Below are positions 47,519 to 59,500 of a DNA stretch of 64,000 nucleotides, in pieces. The position numbers were made by a program, and so were the translations under genes. Within the stretch, counting starts at the first letter, position 1; each line of letters opens with the position of its first letter. The stretch lies in the NCBI GenBank assembly GCA_032821775.1, contig JAVLRN010000014.1, forward strand, positions 558,001-622,000, given 5' to 3'. Source of the DNA: Sanguinoderma infundibulare (Eukaryota; Basidiomycota; Agaricomycetes; Polyporales; Polyporaceae). A model generated the notes under the pieces. It saw nothing but the letters and a program-made list of their open reading frames with translations, did not search any database and was not told the DNA's origin.

Positions 47519-47557
47519 ATGGACGAAGAGAGGGATTTTTTTTGCAGAATTTAAGAT

Positions 47558-48058
47558 TCAATTTGGATGGAGACTCCGTCGAACGTACAGTATTCGATCA
47601 ATCACTGGTGCCTGCAGCAATGTCTGTCGTTCCGGCACCAACCTGCGTCCTCCACTCGGAGCCGGGCCGGCGCTGACGGAGGAGACATCGTCCGGATAGT
47701 GTTCGCGGATCTCCCTGGCGGGGCGGACGTCCGGGTTAGACTCGAACCGGCGCTGGGTGGTGCCGGACATAAACTCCACGAACTCCATCACGTCGTTGCG
47801 GATTGTCTCGCCAATATCTGGTGGGATGGGAGGCCCGAACGGGGAACGTATCAGTGGGAGAGGCAGGGATGGGTTGCCAAGATGGAGCGAGGCACTCCGT
47901 ACGAACTTTGGGTGGCGTGCACGGCATCCCTGGTGGGCGGTGGAACCGGGGCTGAGGGTTATCGCGGGCCGAATGAACGTGGACGCTACTTACTTGACAG
48001 ATTCGCCGACGACGGCACCTACGCGGGTGGGGGAGGATCCAGAAGTCGAGTTCGTCAT
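47558..48058 (-). CDS. Small unknown protein, copy S1
   Basis: Starts MTNSTSGSSPTRVGAVVGES with a splice donor after VK, then a short exon with PTRDAVHATQ, then DIGETIRNDVMEFVEFMS, GTTQRRFESNPDVRPARE and DDVSSVSAGPAPSGGRR. A homologue at 53557-54155 has the same three-part structure, so the gene is duplicated. It is a soluble, charged protein of roughly 120 residues with no signal or membrane segment. I do not recognise the family. The middle exon is less clear here than in S2, and a lesion is possible. Confidence 0.5.
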
Positions 48059-48107
48059 GAAGGTTCGTCTACCCCGTTCGTGCCATCTTATATTCGCTAA
48101 CGTACAC

Positions 48108-49960
48108 ACCTGACCACCGGGTACTCGACTCGCGCTTCCTCCCCTGGGAGGCGCAGCAGGCCTGCTATCACGGCCTCCCGCACAACCTCGTCCTCACCGC
48201 CGTCACGAGCACGCCCGCGATGGTCCTTGGGCAGAGCCGCTGCGTCGGGTTCCTCAAAGAAGGTCCTCATACTCATACTCACCCTCCTCCCCCCCACTTC
48301 GTCTGGCAGCTAACGCGCCGCAGGGTACGACGCCGACCTCGTCCTCTGGGACAGCCACCCCGCACCAAGTCTGGATCGACGGCATCCCGCAGCTCGCCCC
48401 CAGTGACCCAGCAACCCCAACCCCGGCAGGCGCACGAAGCCCGACGCGCTCCAGCATCTACCGATAGTGCCCAACTTCTACAAGGAGGCCGCAAACGCAC
48501 TTCGCAAACGCACTTTAGCAGGACGGCCTCCCGCCTCCCGAGCTCAGCGCGTCGCTCGCGCACACGGTCGTCTTTGCTAACATCAGCACCGTCTTCGTCT
48601 GCTCCCGCTCGGGTGTGGAGCAGCTCGCTGCTATGGGCGATGGTGAGAAAGGGCCGGTGAGCGTCGTGGCGCGCGCGGCGGAGGTCGTCTGCGCCGGCCC
48701 GCCCGAGAGCGCCTGCGTGCGCGACGCGCTGTATACCGAGGACATCCAGGGCGAACCATTGACTAGGAACGTGTACCCGCCCGACGCGCTCAGCAAGGCC
48801 GTTCCGGGTGTCGCGGGGGGCCCGGGCAGTAGGGCGATGGTCCGCGCGGTGGACGGCTTTCCAGTTTGCCACGAGGCACGCGTAGTGCGTTTCCCGCTCT
48901 ACCACCTTTCTCGGGAAGCAAAGAAGGTTGAAACTGAGGCGTTCGGCCGCACGATACTTACAGCGTCGCGTACCGCGCGGGGGTGACCATTGGCGCCGTC
49001 TCCCCCCAAAGCGGGGGAAGCGGCTGGCAGTGGGTTCAACCTCTCAGGTCTCAACGCCGCCCTCTCGCTCGGGTCCCTACACAAGCTTGTACCGGGCACA
49101 ATCGTCCAAAACGCAGGGGCCGTGCACGTCGCCATTCATGTGGGGAGGGTCCCCGAGCGTAGGCACCCGCACCGCCGCTCTCGGCTATCGCCTCTTCAAT
49201 GGCACAGATGGGGAGCTCGGGGCGTGGTTTGCGAAGATCAAGTGCAGAGAGGTGCCGCTCGTCGTCGAGGCGGAGAGCGTGAACGTCATCGCGACCGTCC
49301 TGGAGGCTCGAGCTCAAGCGGGAGGTCGACAACGTATTGGCGTCGAAGTTCGGGTTCGGGTTCGCCGTGGGAGAAAAAAGCGAAAGCGTTGAAGGTGACA
49401 ATCGGGGGCGGGCGTGAGGCACACCTCCTCGCGCGGGAGTTGGGCGAGGCAGGCGTGAGCATGCTGCTCACCGAGCCGCACCCCATTCCCGAAGGAGTGG
49501 GAGGCGCAGCGGACGCGAGTGTTCCTGCCTCGACTGTCAATGGTGATTGGAATGTGTGCTGACGAAAACCGAAATGCAGACTCCCTGGCCCGCCCCCGCC
49601 TGTCCGCTCAGAGTCGGATCGTCGCGCTGCTCCGGCGCAACATCACGGTCAGCCTGGGCACGCGCGATGCGGACAAGCGTCAAGGCGCGGAACACCCCGT
49701 TCGACGCCGGCTGGGTGCGTATGCACTTGCACTTGCTTCGAGCTTAACTGGACTCACGAGACTAGGCAGTGCTGGACGCGGGAGGGTCGCCGACGATCTC
49801 GAAGGCGCAGGCGAACGCACTCGTATCGATGAACGTGGAGGCGCTCTTCGGGATTGAGCACGACGAGGACAAGGCAGCTCGTCACGACCGGCGGCGGGGA
49901 CATGGTCGAGTATAGCAAGGTCGTGAGGGTCATTTTTCCCCGCTGCGGTCCCGTGCATGT
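48108..49960 (+). pseudogene. Amidohydrolase / CE9-like pseudogene, copy B
   Basis: Homology to copies A and C begins at about SRFLPWEAQQACYHGLPHN, so the N-terminal half with the HxH metal site is missing. It continues YDADLVLWDSHPAPS, NFYKEAANAL, EDIQGEPLTRNVYPPDA, YRAGVTIGAVSPQSGG, VPGTIVQNAGAVHVAIHV, GELGAWFAKIKCREVPLV, LLARELGEAGVSMLLTEP and KAQANALVSMNVEALFGI, but in switching frames with several indels. It lies inverted relative to A and C. Nucleotide and protein match is clearly closer to copy C than to A, so it arose by duplication of the C lineage. Confidence 0.85.
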
Positions 49961-50379
49961 CTTTCACGCCTTCAAGGGGTCGCGCGTGCCGGGAGACACC
50001 TCGCGGAAAACGTAAGAGAAGTTGTCGCGGAGACTTCCCCGTCAGTTCCATCATGCTTGTTTGTGTCAGTCACTAATACTGAAACCATGTGTCATTTACT
50101 AGCACATCGTGGGGATGCTCGATACGGAAGGTCATGGAAGAACGCTGCCATCGCGCGGTACCATATGCCGGGATCATGGTACTGTGCGCACTGAGGACCG
50201 CCGGGGCTGCTCAAGAAGGAGGGGGGGGGGGGGTTGAGGGAGATGGATGGGGTTCAAGGAGGGTGAGATGGTGTTCGGGTTCTGAGGGTGGGCGTATGGT
50301 AGTGGGATCGTTGTACTGTAAGATGACCTGCCCAAAGTCCTGAAGGTGTGAGGAGCAATGTAAACCTCGATGCAGTGCA

Positions 50380-52291
50380 TCAGCCCGATACCTCTCGCAA
50401 GCTTCCTCGCGCCCGTCCCTCCTCGAATATGGCCTTCGCAAATGTCTTCGACGGGATGACGGTCCTCCCAATCACGGTGGTGGCGCCTGTGCTGGTTTGC
50501 GACGCGACCAGGAAACCTTGATAGGCGATCAATGGCGGTAGAATCAGCTGAAGCTCCTGTGGCGTTTGGCGATGCGCTGCACGCCCTTCCAGACGAACCA
50601 CAGCGAGAGTTTTGCCGACAGGCGTCGAGAGGACGCAGGGCGAGGCATGGCGAAGGATGACATCCGCCGTGGGTAGAGACGTTCCACATATCATGGAGAC
50701 GAGGAATCGCGGGAGCTCCTCCGCCACAACAGCCTCGGGGACGTTATTGAGGTAGTCAATGTCTCCAGTATATGCCGCCTGCTGCTCGGCGTCGCCTGGT
50801 GCATCCGAGGGCACCAAGTTTTCCCAAAGGTGCCAGTGCAGGACGCCCCGCTCCGTGGACATTTGGTCCTTCGGGTGTGCGAACGTGTATGGCATACCAT
50901 TCTCCTGGTGCTGGTTGTGCATCGTCTCCGTACACAGCTTGAGGACGCCCCGCACCTCCCTGCGGCCGAGTTGTACCTCCTCCACCGTGATTTGCCTACA
51001 CACGCAGTAGACCTCTTCTTCTGCAGCTGATCGCGTGGGGTGTAGTGCTAGTGGGATGAGCCTTAAGCTGTCATACGCCTCGCCAACGTTGTTCGGCTGC
51101 TTGAAGATCCACGGCGCCATGCTCTCCCTCAGGGACATCTCCACAGAGCCTTTCATCATGCCAGAGAGGACTTTCGGCACGATGCGATGACGTTGTTGAA
51201 CTGCGGCCTGACTGAGTGCGTTCGCCACCAGGTCCGGGAATGTCATCATGCGCATATCGGGGGGCAGGATGTAGCCGGGGACGTCGGGGAAAACAGCCAG
51301 GACGTAGTCGCGGGGTTTGGTCGTCGTCCGTCCGCTTTTCCATGCCGATCCAAGTGGATCGTGTGTAGCAAGACCGATTCCGCGGCTGAACTCGGCCATG
51401 TCGAGGTGGCGCCTACCCATACCACAGTTCGTCAGCCCAAGTCGAGAACAAGAATATTGTGCTGACGGACGCACCGGTAGACAAAGTTTAGAGATGCCTT
51501 GCTGAGCTCGGAGTTGTGGACGGTCTGGACCCCATTATATGCAAGTTTATCTTGCAGGAACGCAGTGACACCTGTACTCTTCGGCAAAAAATTGCGATGA
51601 TTCCATGACGTATACTCCTCATCAAATTGATTCTGCTCCCTTGGGCATGGGATGAGGTTCAGGGGGACAATGTCCAGGACCTTCCCATACAGACCCTCCT
51701 GCCGCGTCCACAGTCGCTCGAACCAGGGATCGAAGCATACCACGTGCGGCCCGCAGAGCACGACGTGTTCGAATTCCTTGCGGTCGATCTCAAACCAGGT
51801 GGCCATGTCGAGACAGTCGTTGCTGTTCAGGAGGTTCATAACGGTCGCTTGCCAGTCGGCGCAGATGGGGTGCTCCAGGAGCACTTTGACGCAGCGGCTC
51901 GACTTGTAGACGTGGGGGATCGACATTAGTTGGTCTGCGATGCTGATTGTCGCCGACTCCGTCTGGTTGATGCAGAAGAGGTCCATCCAGAACCAGTCGT
52001 GGCCGCAGATATCGGGACGGCTGAGGATGGAGAGGATGTCTCGTTTTGCGGGACTCAGCTTGACGACCCCTGGTGATCGGTGAAACCCGTACGGTGAGCT
52101 CGATGCTGTCTTCTGTGAAGTCTGCTCCACGCACCAGGGTGACCATCCACCACCGTGTCCTTGACTGTCTCGGGTGTGCCCCATACGTGAGAGATGGCGA
52201 CGTAGTCGTCGTCGGTGGTCGCATTCGGCTTGTGTTCGAGATACAGGGAGAGATCTGCCCTCTGGCTGACACGAACGAGGAATATGCGCAT
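50380..52291 (-). CDS. HET-domain protein (HET-D), apparently intact
   Basis: Same three-exon structure. Exon 1 is MRIFLVRVSQRADLSLYL to ISHVWGTPETVKDTVVDGHP. Exon 2 has the sequence DWFWMDLFCINQTESATI (Asn where the others have Asp in CIDQ), IPHVYKSSRCVKVLLE and FDPWFERLWTRQEGLYG. Exon 3 (RRHLDMAEFSRGIGLA to GSLREVSG) is preserved. The splice GTGCGT/TAG between exons 2 and 3 restores frame over an intron of about 60 bp, as in HET-A. A poly-G run lies downstream at about 50220. Upstream lies a decayed BTB gene. Confidence 0.83.
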
Positions 52292-52479
52292 GGTATAACG
52301 GTATAGCGAAGAGAAGAATTGGATGAAAAGGTGATTTGCCAGGCGAAGACGACGGTATGGGAGTTGCGTTGCAAGCGACAGTGGAGTAGGAAAGGCAGGC
52401 CACAGGCCCGCCAGCTTCCACGCGTCCTCGGATTTGGGGGGAGCTTCTCAGGCCTAAGCGTCAACCTTCAGTATTTTTG

Positions 52480-53001
52480 GAATGAAATTAATGCGGTTCG
52501 ACGGGCGCACGAACTGCGTGTGGGTTGCGCCGCACAGGATGCACAAACGGAACTTGGAGGCGGTCGCCAACTCGAAAGTTGCGAGGCAATCGAGGAGCTC
52601 GAGGCCTACCGCCAGCATAGAATTGTTGCGGGGTGGTGGACGTGCATTTCTCTACAGAAACCGGGTAAGTGGATAAACACCTATAACGATAACGAATGAA
52701 CGTAAACACTGACGAGTCACGATGAAATTGCAGACTACGGTCAGCAAGCCAAAAGATCGCAGCGGGGAGGAGCTCCCGGCCACCAAACTCGAACCGGAAG
52801 CGGATCGCCGACGCGGGCTCGGAGACGCATTGGGCGGCAGGCTTGGCGAAAGAGGAACGTCGACCAAAAATTAACCAAGTCACCCTGAACGCGTCGATAT
52901 CGGCGCCCCAGACTGGACGAAACTTTGGCTACAAGGACAATATCGCCGTAGGAGAAGTACAGCGGTGTGTGACGTTCTAGTGCAGCATCGTGGAGTGCCA
53001 T
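52480..53001 (-). pseudogene. BTB-family relic
   Basis: ALERHTPLYFSYGDIVLVAK at about 52990 is the BTB start block. After about 20 residues it jumps into the family C-terminal part (PMRLRARVGDPLPVRVWW) in another frame, and then into an inverted-order remnant resembling the copies at 62900-63100. No continuous protein can be read. Confidence 0.6.
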
Positions 53002-53320
53002 TGTCAGGTAAGAGAGAGCGTATAGAACGAGATGGGATCGCCAAACAGGTGACAGAGGCTGGCTGAGTGCCAGTCTGACTCTCAGGCTACAGAGGACATC
53101 GGCGCCGGCAACTGGCAGCTAGCGCTCATACATCGATCCGGCACATTCCGTCCACCATACCGCAGGTCTCCCCAAGCTCTCTTGAGCGACTGACATGACA
53201 GTGAGTCCTTGTATGCGCACCAAACCATGAACAAGGCCTTTGCTTACCCCGCTCTGACAGGCCGGCGTTCGAGAGAAGCACTCACAGCGCAGGACGATCC
53301 ACTGCTGCTCTGACATGCCC

Positions 53321-53357
53321 TCACGCGAGAGCCCGGGGTTCGGTTCCCACCTTTGCA
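53321..53357 (+). pseudogene. tRNA-Glu 3'-half relic
   Basis: TCACGCGAGAGCCCGGGGTT followed by CGGTTCCCACC matches the anticodon-arm and T-arm half of the tRNA-Glu genes. The 5' half is unrecognisable. Its position between the BTB relic and copy S2 mirrors the tRNA relic at 47444. Confidence 0.55.
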
Positions 53358-53556
53358 GTTGCGCCTTAGGCACGGCTGTTCCTTTTTTTCGCAGAATTAC
53401 GATCCAACGTCGTCATGGCGGATGGACAATCTGAACAGTGTTCAATCACTCAATCGCGACACCGCCGCGATGCAAACATGCACTGCACAAACGAGTTTTC
53501 CTTGACCAGCCTGAACGATATATCACACGATGAATTACATACGACATCCGAACGCA

Positions 53557-54155
53557 CTACACACTGTGGCGAGACGGGAGAGGAGGCTTCTCGCCAGTCG
53601 TGCGGGGCACCGTGGATGGCCCCGCCGTCCCTGCAGTAGCGGACTCGGTGTGGGGCGCTGCGGTAGGCCCAGTGTCTGTCGTTCCCGTACCAGCCTGAGA
53701 AGCCGGTTGGGTCGTCGACTCGGAGGCAGCGCCGGCCCCGGCGCTGATGGAGGAGACATCGTCGGGATGATGGCGCTCCTGGGCCTTGCTCGCGGTGCGG
53801 ACGTCCGAGTCGGACTCGAACTGGCGCGGGGTGGTGGTGCCGAACATGGAGTCGACAAAGTCCATCGCGTTGGTGCGGATCGTGTCCCCGATATCTGGCA
53901 AGATTCAGACGCGAGGGCCGAACCGTGAAGGTTTCGTTTCAGCGCGAGAGAGAGGGGAGATGGGGCGGGGCGCGCGGTGGTACGAACCTTGGATGGTGTG
54001 CACGGCGTCCCTGGTAGGCAGCGGACCCGAAGCGGGGCTTGTCAGTATTGCAGTCGGATAAACGTGGACACGCTGAGTGCTTACTTGATAGACTCGCCGA
54101 CGGCAGCACCTGGGCGGGTGGGGGAGGATCCAGAAGTCGAGTGGCTTGTAGACAT
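53557..54155 (-). CDS. Small unknown protein, copy S2
   Basis: Starts MSTSHSTSGSSPTRPGAAVG, donor after SIK; the second exon is PASGPLPTRDAVHTIQ; the third runs DIGDTIRTNAMDFVDSMF, GTTTPRQFESDSDVRTAS and a Ser/Thr/Ala/Gly-rich tail ending LPSRHSV. About 155 residues, soluble, with no signal. It is a paralogue of S1, and an intact tRNA-Glu lies 260 bp upstream on the same strand. The family is not recognised; the exon structure and conservation between copies support a real gene. Confidence 0.6.
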
Positions 54156-54414
54156 GGCGGTAAGCTAGAGGTTCTGGGCAGTACGACGAGCTTGCATTTA
54201 TATAATGTGGAGACGAGTGCGCTGACATAGCGCCAGGTGTCGATGACGTCGACAAAAAGTTCCGCTGAGCGCACCGGGGTATCGGCACAGCACTGAAGTA
54301 CTGAAGTATGAGTGAGGAATTTGGTGTAAATAACGTGCGATAGACAGGATTAAAGTTTGGAGGGTGGTTACGGGTAATGTTTCAGAACAAAAACCAAACT
54401 GCAAGCGCGCATAT

Positions 54415-54485
54415 TCCGACACGGGGAATCGAACCCCGGGCTATCGCGTGAGAGGCGATAATGTTAGCCACTACACCATATCGGA
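54415..54485 (-). tRNA. tRNA-Glu (CTC anticodon), second identical copy
   Basis: Identical over 71 nt to 17884-17954, with immediate flanks that differ after a few bases. Cloverleaf parts are as described there. Confidence 0.95.
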
Positions 54486-54623
54486 TACACACACTATCGG
54501 TTGACAATTGGTAGTCGATTGGTGGTCGAGGTGGGTGCTTGACCTTTTGAGTGTGACGTTTGGCACCGAGGCCGCTCTTCCGCCGCCGAGGACAAGGACA
54601 AGGACAAGTGGCAGGAAGGCAGG

Positions 54624-55885
54624 ATGGCTGAAGACATGTCCCGATCCACCAGCTCCGCCCCCTCCTACCCTCCCCCTCCAACAATACAAGCCCCCTCCCC
54701 CGGAAGCTTGAAGGTCTGTGCCACATCTTCTCGTCCAGCCCGCTCATCTGAACACATGTCTATTCCCAGCCGTCCGCGTCCCATCGTGGTGGGACAAGAT
54801 ACAAGGAGAAGTGGGTGACGTTCCGGTCGCGTCGAGTGGGTCAAGAGCATTGACGGTGTGTAGGTTCCAGACGTTGAGAGAGAAGTACGACCAGGTCACC
54901 GCCGTACGTCTCCCCCTCTCGTTGCATGTCACTGGCGAGTCCTCAACGCGTCGTCGCGCGTCCAGGCGCATTCAGAGTACGAACGTGCTCTCGCACGCGC
55001 AGATGAAAAACTTAGGCGGCTCCAGGAGGAGTGCAAGTACGTCCTCTCGCTCTCCTCCTTTCTTTGCGATCAATCTCTCTCATCTGCCGCATCATTCAAC
55101 ATCCTACCCTGTCCCCCAGTCTCCTCCTCGACGCAGTCGACATCGCAGTCCCCGCCCAGCCCAGCCTCGTCCACTACCTCAAGAGCGACCCCATAGCCCC
55201 CGCCTACTACTCCTACACCGTCCCCGTCCCTCCCGCCGGCGCCGAAGGGCCCCCTCTGCCCTCGATCGACGGCGGCCCACCCCGCCCCCCTTCCCCCGGC
55301 GCCCCAGTCCACATGCACACCCACGGCCACCCCCACGGCCGTCCCCTCCCGCCCCCGCCTCCGCACCCCCACGCGCTCGTCCCGGTCCATCACAATCACG
55401 CTCCCCCTCCGCCGCATCCTCTCCAACACCAACGCCCCCACCCCCACCCCCACCCGCACTCGCGCCACCCGCACCCGCACGCCCTTCCGCTCTCGGAGCA
55501 CGTCTACGTCCACGTCCCGGTCTCCCAGCTCAGGCCGCAAGACACCCCGCCGCACATGCACCTCCAGCCCATGCCCTTCGCCGTCGACCAGTTCACCCCG
55601 GAGCCACACGCGCTCGGACTCGGACTCGGACCCGGACATGCGCAGATGCACGTGCACGCGTTCGAGCCGGTTGGGACGCCGCCTGTCCCTACTCCGGCCC
55701 CGACGCCGACTGGGCGGGGACGCGGTCGTGGCAGGGGAGCGTCCGCCGCTGGGACGGCTGGCACTGGCAGGGGGAGGGGACGGGGGCGAGGCAGGGGAAG
55801 AGGACGGGGAAGGGGGGCAGCGGCTGCTGCTGCTGCTGCCGCGGCGGCGGCGAATGGCCACGAAAACGGTCGGGTGCGTAGTTGA
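54624..55885 (+). CDS. IEC3-like subunit of the INO80 chromatin-remodelling complex
   Basis: Five exons. MAEDMSRSTSSAPSYPPP ends at SLK; then PSASHRGGTRYKEK, FQTLREKYDQVTA, AHSEYERALARADEKLRR with LQEEC, and LLLDAVDIAVPAQPSLVH. Joined through clean GT-AG introns these give a basic segment plus coiled coil ending in LLLDA, the layout of the IEC3 domain. The rest is a long Pro/His-rich region with HPHPHPH repeats, an acidic-poor linker, then an RG-rich run (GRGRGRG type, about 55720-55815), a 12-Ala run and a stop at 55883-55885. Assignment rests on the short N-terminal domain only, so it is moderate. The long open frame on the opposite strand is a codon-composition shadow. Confidence 0.5.
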
Positions 55886-56505
55886 ACTGACGCGAGTACA
55901 TGGCCTGTGCTGATCGATGACTTCGTTCCAGTGATGCTCGTGCGCACGATGTGCCTGGTTATGTTTCCATGTATGTATTATATGTGCTGTCTTGCTCTCC
56001 GGACGTTGTTGTCGCCCGTATCTATCGTAAAACGTATCGTTGCGCTCAGGACTTGTTTTTAAGTGGGCGACGGGCAAGAGGTAGGCTTTACGGCACCTTC
56101 ACTTTTTGAGTCACTGGGTCGATTCTCTCGAATCTCCGTGTTTCCCGGGGCAACGTGGTCTGCAATCAGTATGTTCTGTTCCCGCCTCAGTTTGTCCCCC
56201 TCGGCAGCCACTGTCATGTTCACCCAAGCTGAATAAATCACGCAGCGTCTGGCTACAGCGATTGGCTAACCGACAGCTATCAGGATGAGCTGTTGAACGT
56301 ACGGAGTTCGCTCGTCAAGCCCTCGTCCGCACCGATCGGTCACGCGGCCGACTCCTGGTGAGTGAAAGTGGTAGATGTAAATGCTGCTGAAAGGAGCAAT
56401 CATCTGGTGTCGCTTTATTCGACATGTAATACTACCCGGACAAAGAACGGACTACAGGAGGAGATCTTCTCATACATTGCAGATTAATGCTCCTGCCATT
56501 CCGCT
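55886..56505. other. Intergenic region between convergent genes
   Basis: About 620 bp between the ends of two convergent genes, presumably two 3' UTRs. No gene or element is recognised. Confidence 0.4.
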
Positions 56506-59500
56506 TCAGAAGACATCCACGACGCCGCGCCGGGGCGAGATAACGCCCACGACCTTGCTGTACTCGAGCAAGTCCCCGCCGCTGGTCGCGACGAGCTCCG
56601 CCTCGTCCTCGTCTCTCTCGATCCCGACAAGCTTCTCCACGTTCGTCGATACGAGCGCGATCGCCCGCGCTTTCGAGATCGCCCCACCCGCATCCAGCGC
56701 TGCCTGTCCCATCATCATGAGTCAAGAGAAAGTGCATGGAGGGAAGGATACGCACCCAGCCGGCGTCGAACCGAGTGTTCCGCGCCTTGTCCGCATCGCG
56801 CGTGCCCAGGCCGACGGTGACGTTGTGCGCGAGCAGCGCGCCGATCTGGGTCTGCGCCGACAACGGCGGCCCCGGGAGTCTGCGCGGCGGTGGATGCGAG
56901 TTCAGCGCCTTCCACTTCGATCAACTCCCAACTGCAACTGCAACTGCAACTGCAACCGCAACTCGGATGAGTACTCACATCCTCCGCGCCTCCCACTCCT
57001 TCGGGAACGGGCGCGGTTCCGTGAGCAGCACGCCCACGCCCGCCTCGCCCAGCTCCCGCGCGAGGAGGTGCGCCTCGCGCCCGCCCGCGATCGTCAGCAT
57101 CAGCCTCGGCCCTTTCTCCCCCGATACACCCTTGGACTCGACCTCGCGCTTGAGCTCCAGAACGGTCGCGATGACGTCCGCGCTCTCCGCCTCGACGACG
57201 AGCGGGGTCTCTCCCCGTCTGATCCTCGCGAACCACGCCCCGAGCTCGCCCTCCGTCACTGTCTCATTTGGGCTGAGGAGGAGGTGGCGGAGGGCCGCGA
57301 CGCGTGTGCTCACGCTGGCTCCCGGTGCGCCGAGGTGTATAGCGACGTGTACCGCGCCTGCGTTCTGGATCATGGCGCCTCGAGCGAGCTTGTGCGGGGA
57401 CCCGAGCGAGAAGGCGGCGTTCAAGCCCGAGAGGAGGCCGCCGGCTGTGGTTTGGGGCGAAACGACGCCGGTGGTGACCCCCGCGCGGTACGCGGCGCTG
57501 TTGCACCCAACCGTCAACTATCTCTCTCTCTCTCTCCAGAAGATGAAGAGGAGGAAGAAGGAGAAGAGGAAGAGGAAGACGTACTAGGCATGCCTCGTGG
57601 CGAACTGCAGCCCGTCCGCCGCGCGGACGATCGCCCCGCTGCCCCCTGCGACCCCCGGCACGGCCTCGGGCACGTACCCGTCCCGGGTTGACGGCTCGCC
57701 CTGGATCTCCTCCAGCCCGAGGTGCGAGCCGTAGGTCGTCAGCCCGGGCGAGACCGCGCCGCCTTCGAGGTCGATGACCGTCGCGCCTGCGTCGGCGTCG
57801 GGGGAGGGCACGCAGAAGCCGACGCAGACGACCTTGCCTGCGCGCACGACGACGCTCACCGGAGCACCCTCAGCAGGCAGCTGCTCCACACCGACACCAG
57901 AGGTGGAGCGGCGGACGAAGACGCGGCTGACGTTGGCAAAGATGACCGTGTGCACGAGCGACGCGCGGGGCTCGAGAGGCGGGAGGCCGTCGTGCTCCAG
58001 CGCGTCCGCGGCCTCCCGATCGAAGTTGGGCACTATCGGTAGGCTCTGGAGCGCGTCGGGCTTCGTGCGCCTGCCGGGGTCGGGGTTGCTGGGGTTGCTG
58101 GGGGGAAGCTGTGGGATGCCATCGATCCAGACTTGGCGCGGGGTCGCCCCGAGGGCGAGCGGGTGGCTGTCCCAGAGGACGAGGTCGGCGTCGTACCCTG
58201 GCGCGCGTTAGCGTTAGCCGCGAAAAGATGCGGAGGGCCGGATGAGGGAACAGAACAGACCTTCTTTGAGGAACCCGACGCGGTGGCTCTGCCCGAGGAC
58301 CGTCGCGGGCATGCTCGTGACAGCGGCGAGGGCGAGGTTGTGCGGGAGGCCGTGGTAGTAGGCCTGCTGCGCCTCCCAGAGGAGGAAGCGCGAGTCGAGG
58401 ACCGGGTGGTCGGACTGTACGCGGCGGATGGGTCAGCGGACGGCGGGGAACGTGAGAGTGGACTCGGTCGGGCTCGTGAGAACGGACCTTCAAGACGACC
58501 TGCAGGCCGTTGTCGGCGAGTATGCGCGGGGCGAACTCGGAGCCGCGGTACGCCTCGCGTTTGTACCGGCCGTGCGTTGCGAAGAGCGCTGCGGCAGGCG
58601 GGTGACCTGTGTGTCGTGGTTAGTTTGTTGGATCATTGTTTTTGGACGAGGCGGAAGGAAATGCTGGTGAACGGACCATAGGCGGACTTGAGCGTGTCCG
58701 GGACGAGGTACGTCTCGTGCGCGTGGTGGAAGGCCGCGATCGAGAACTTGAACTCGTTGGTGATCTAGGATCGGATCGAGCTCTGTGAAATGGAAAGCGA
58801 ACGCGCAGTCCAAAAACGCACCCTAACGAGGTCGTCCAGGTCGACCGTTTCATAGCAATGCGTGTGAACCTGCCCATATCTCTCCGTTAGCTTTGCTCAC
58901 AAGAAATATCGATGTCCAGACCTTGACGCGTCCCCGGAGAACGTCGACTAGAGCTTCCCACTGCAGGTCTTCTGGATATGCGCCGAGTCCGGTCCAATCG
59001 CCGCGAGTGGCCTTGACACAGTACTCGTCCTGGGCTTCCTTGATCTGGCGAGCCTTGTCATACCTGGGCGGGACGCGCGGGTGAGACGAAGACCATCGCA
59101 AGAAGAACAAACATACGCCTGACGGAATGCCCATGTAGTATCCATGCGAGTACCGGAGTACACCCTGTCTAGTTGTCACGAGAACAATGAGTGCAATTAC
59201 ATGGACCATACGGGTTTGACAAACCTGGGTTCTCTCCGCAAGCTTGTCTGCCACGATCGTGAGCAACTGATTCAAATGACGGATGTCGTCACGCATTTTC
59301 TCACTTCATCTGTCTGAACCGGAAGGACAGCTTGGGATCGTACACGGTCGTGTTCTTCTCATACGGGTTTTCGAGCAGAAGCGATGTAGGAGACCGTTCC
59401 GCCGTCGGGCGAAGCTTGATCACCGCAGCTTGGCCACCGATGGCATTGGCAGACCCGGGGAGAACTAGCGCGGTCTATGTACGTTCCGTCAGTGCACAAA

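Noticed and set aside
47171..47554. 127-codon plus-strand frame (MSPHPPQGAIYHPQQ and on)
   Set aside because: It overlaps the tRNA-Glu pseudogene and has no conserved counterpart in the second duplicated module.
55070..56077. 335-codon open frame on the minus strand
   Set aside because: It is the exact shadow of the His/Pro, RG and Ala repeats of the IEC3-like gene on the plus strand; its composition is Arg/Val-rich with no motif.
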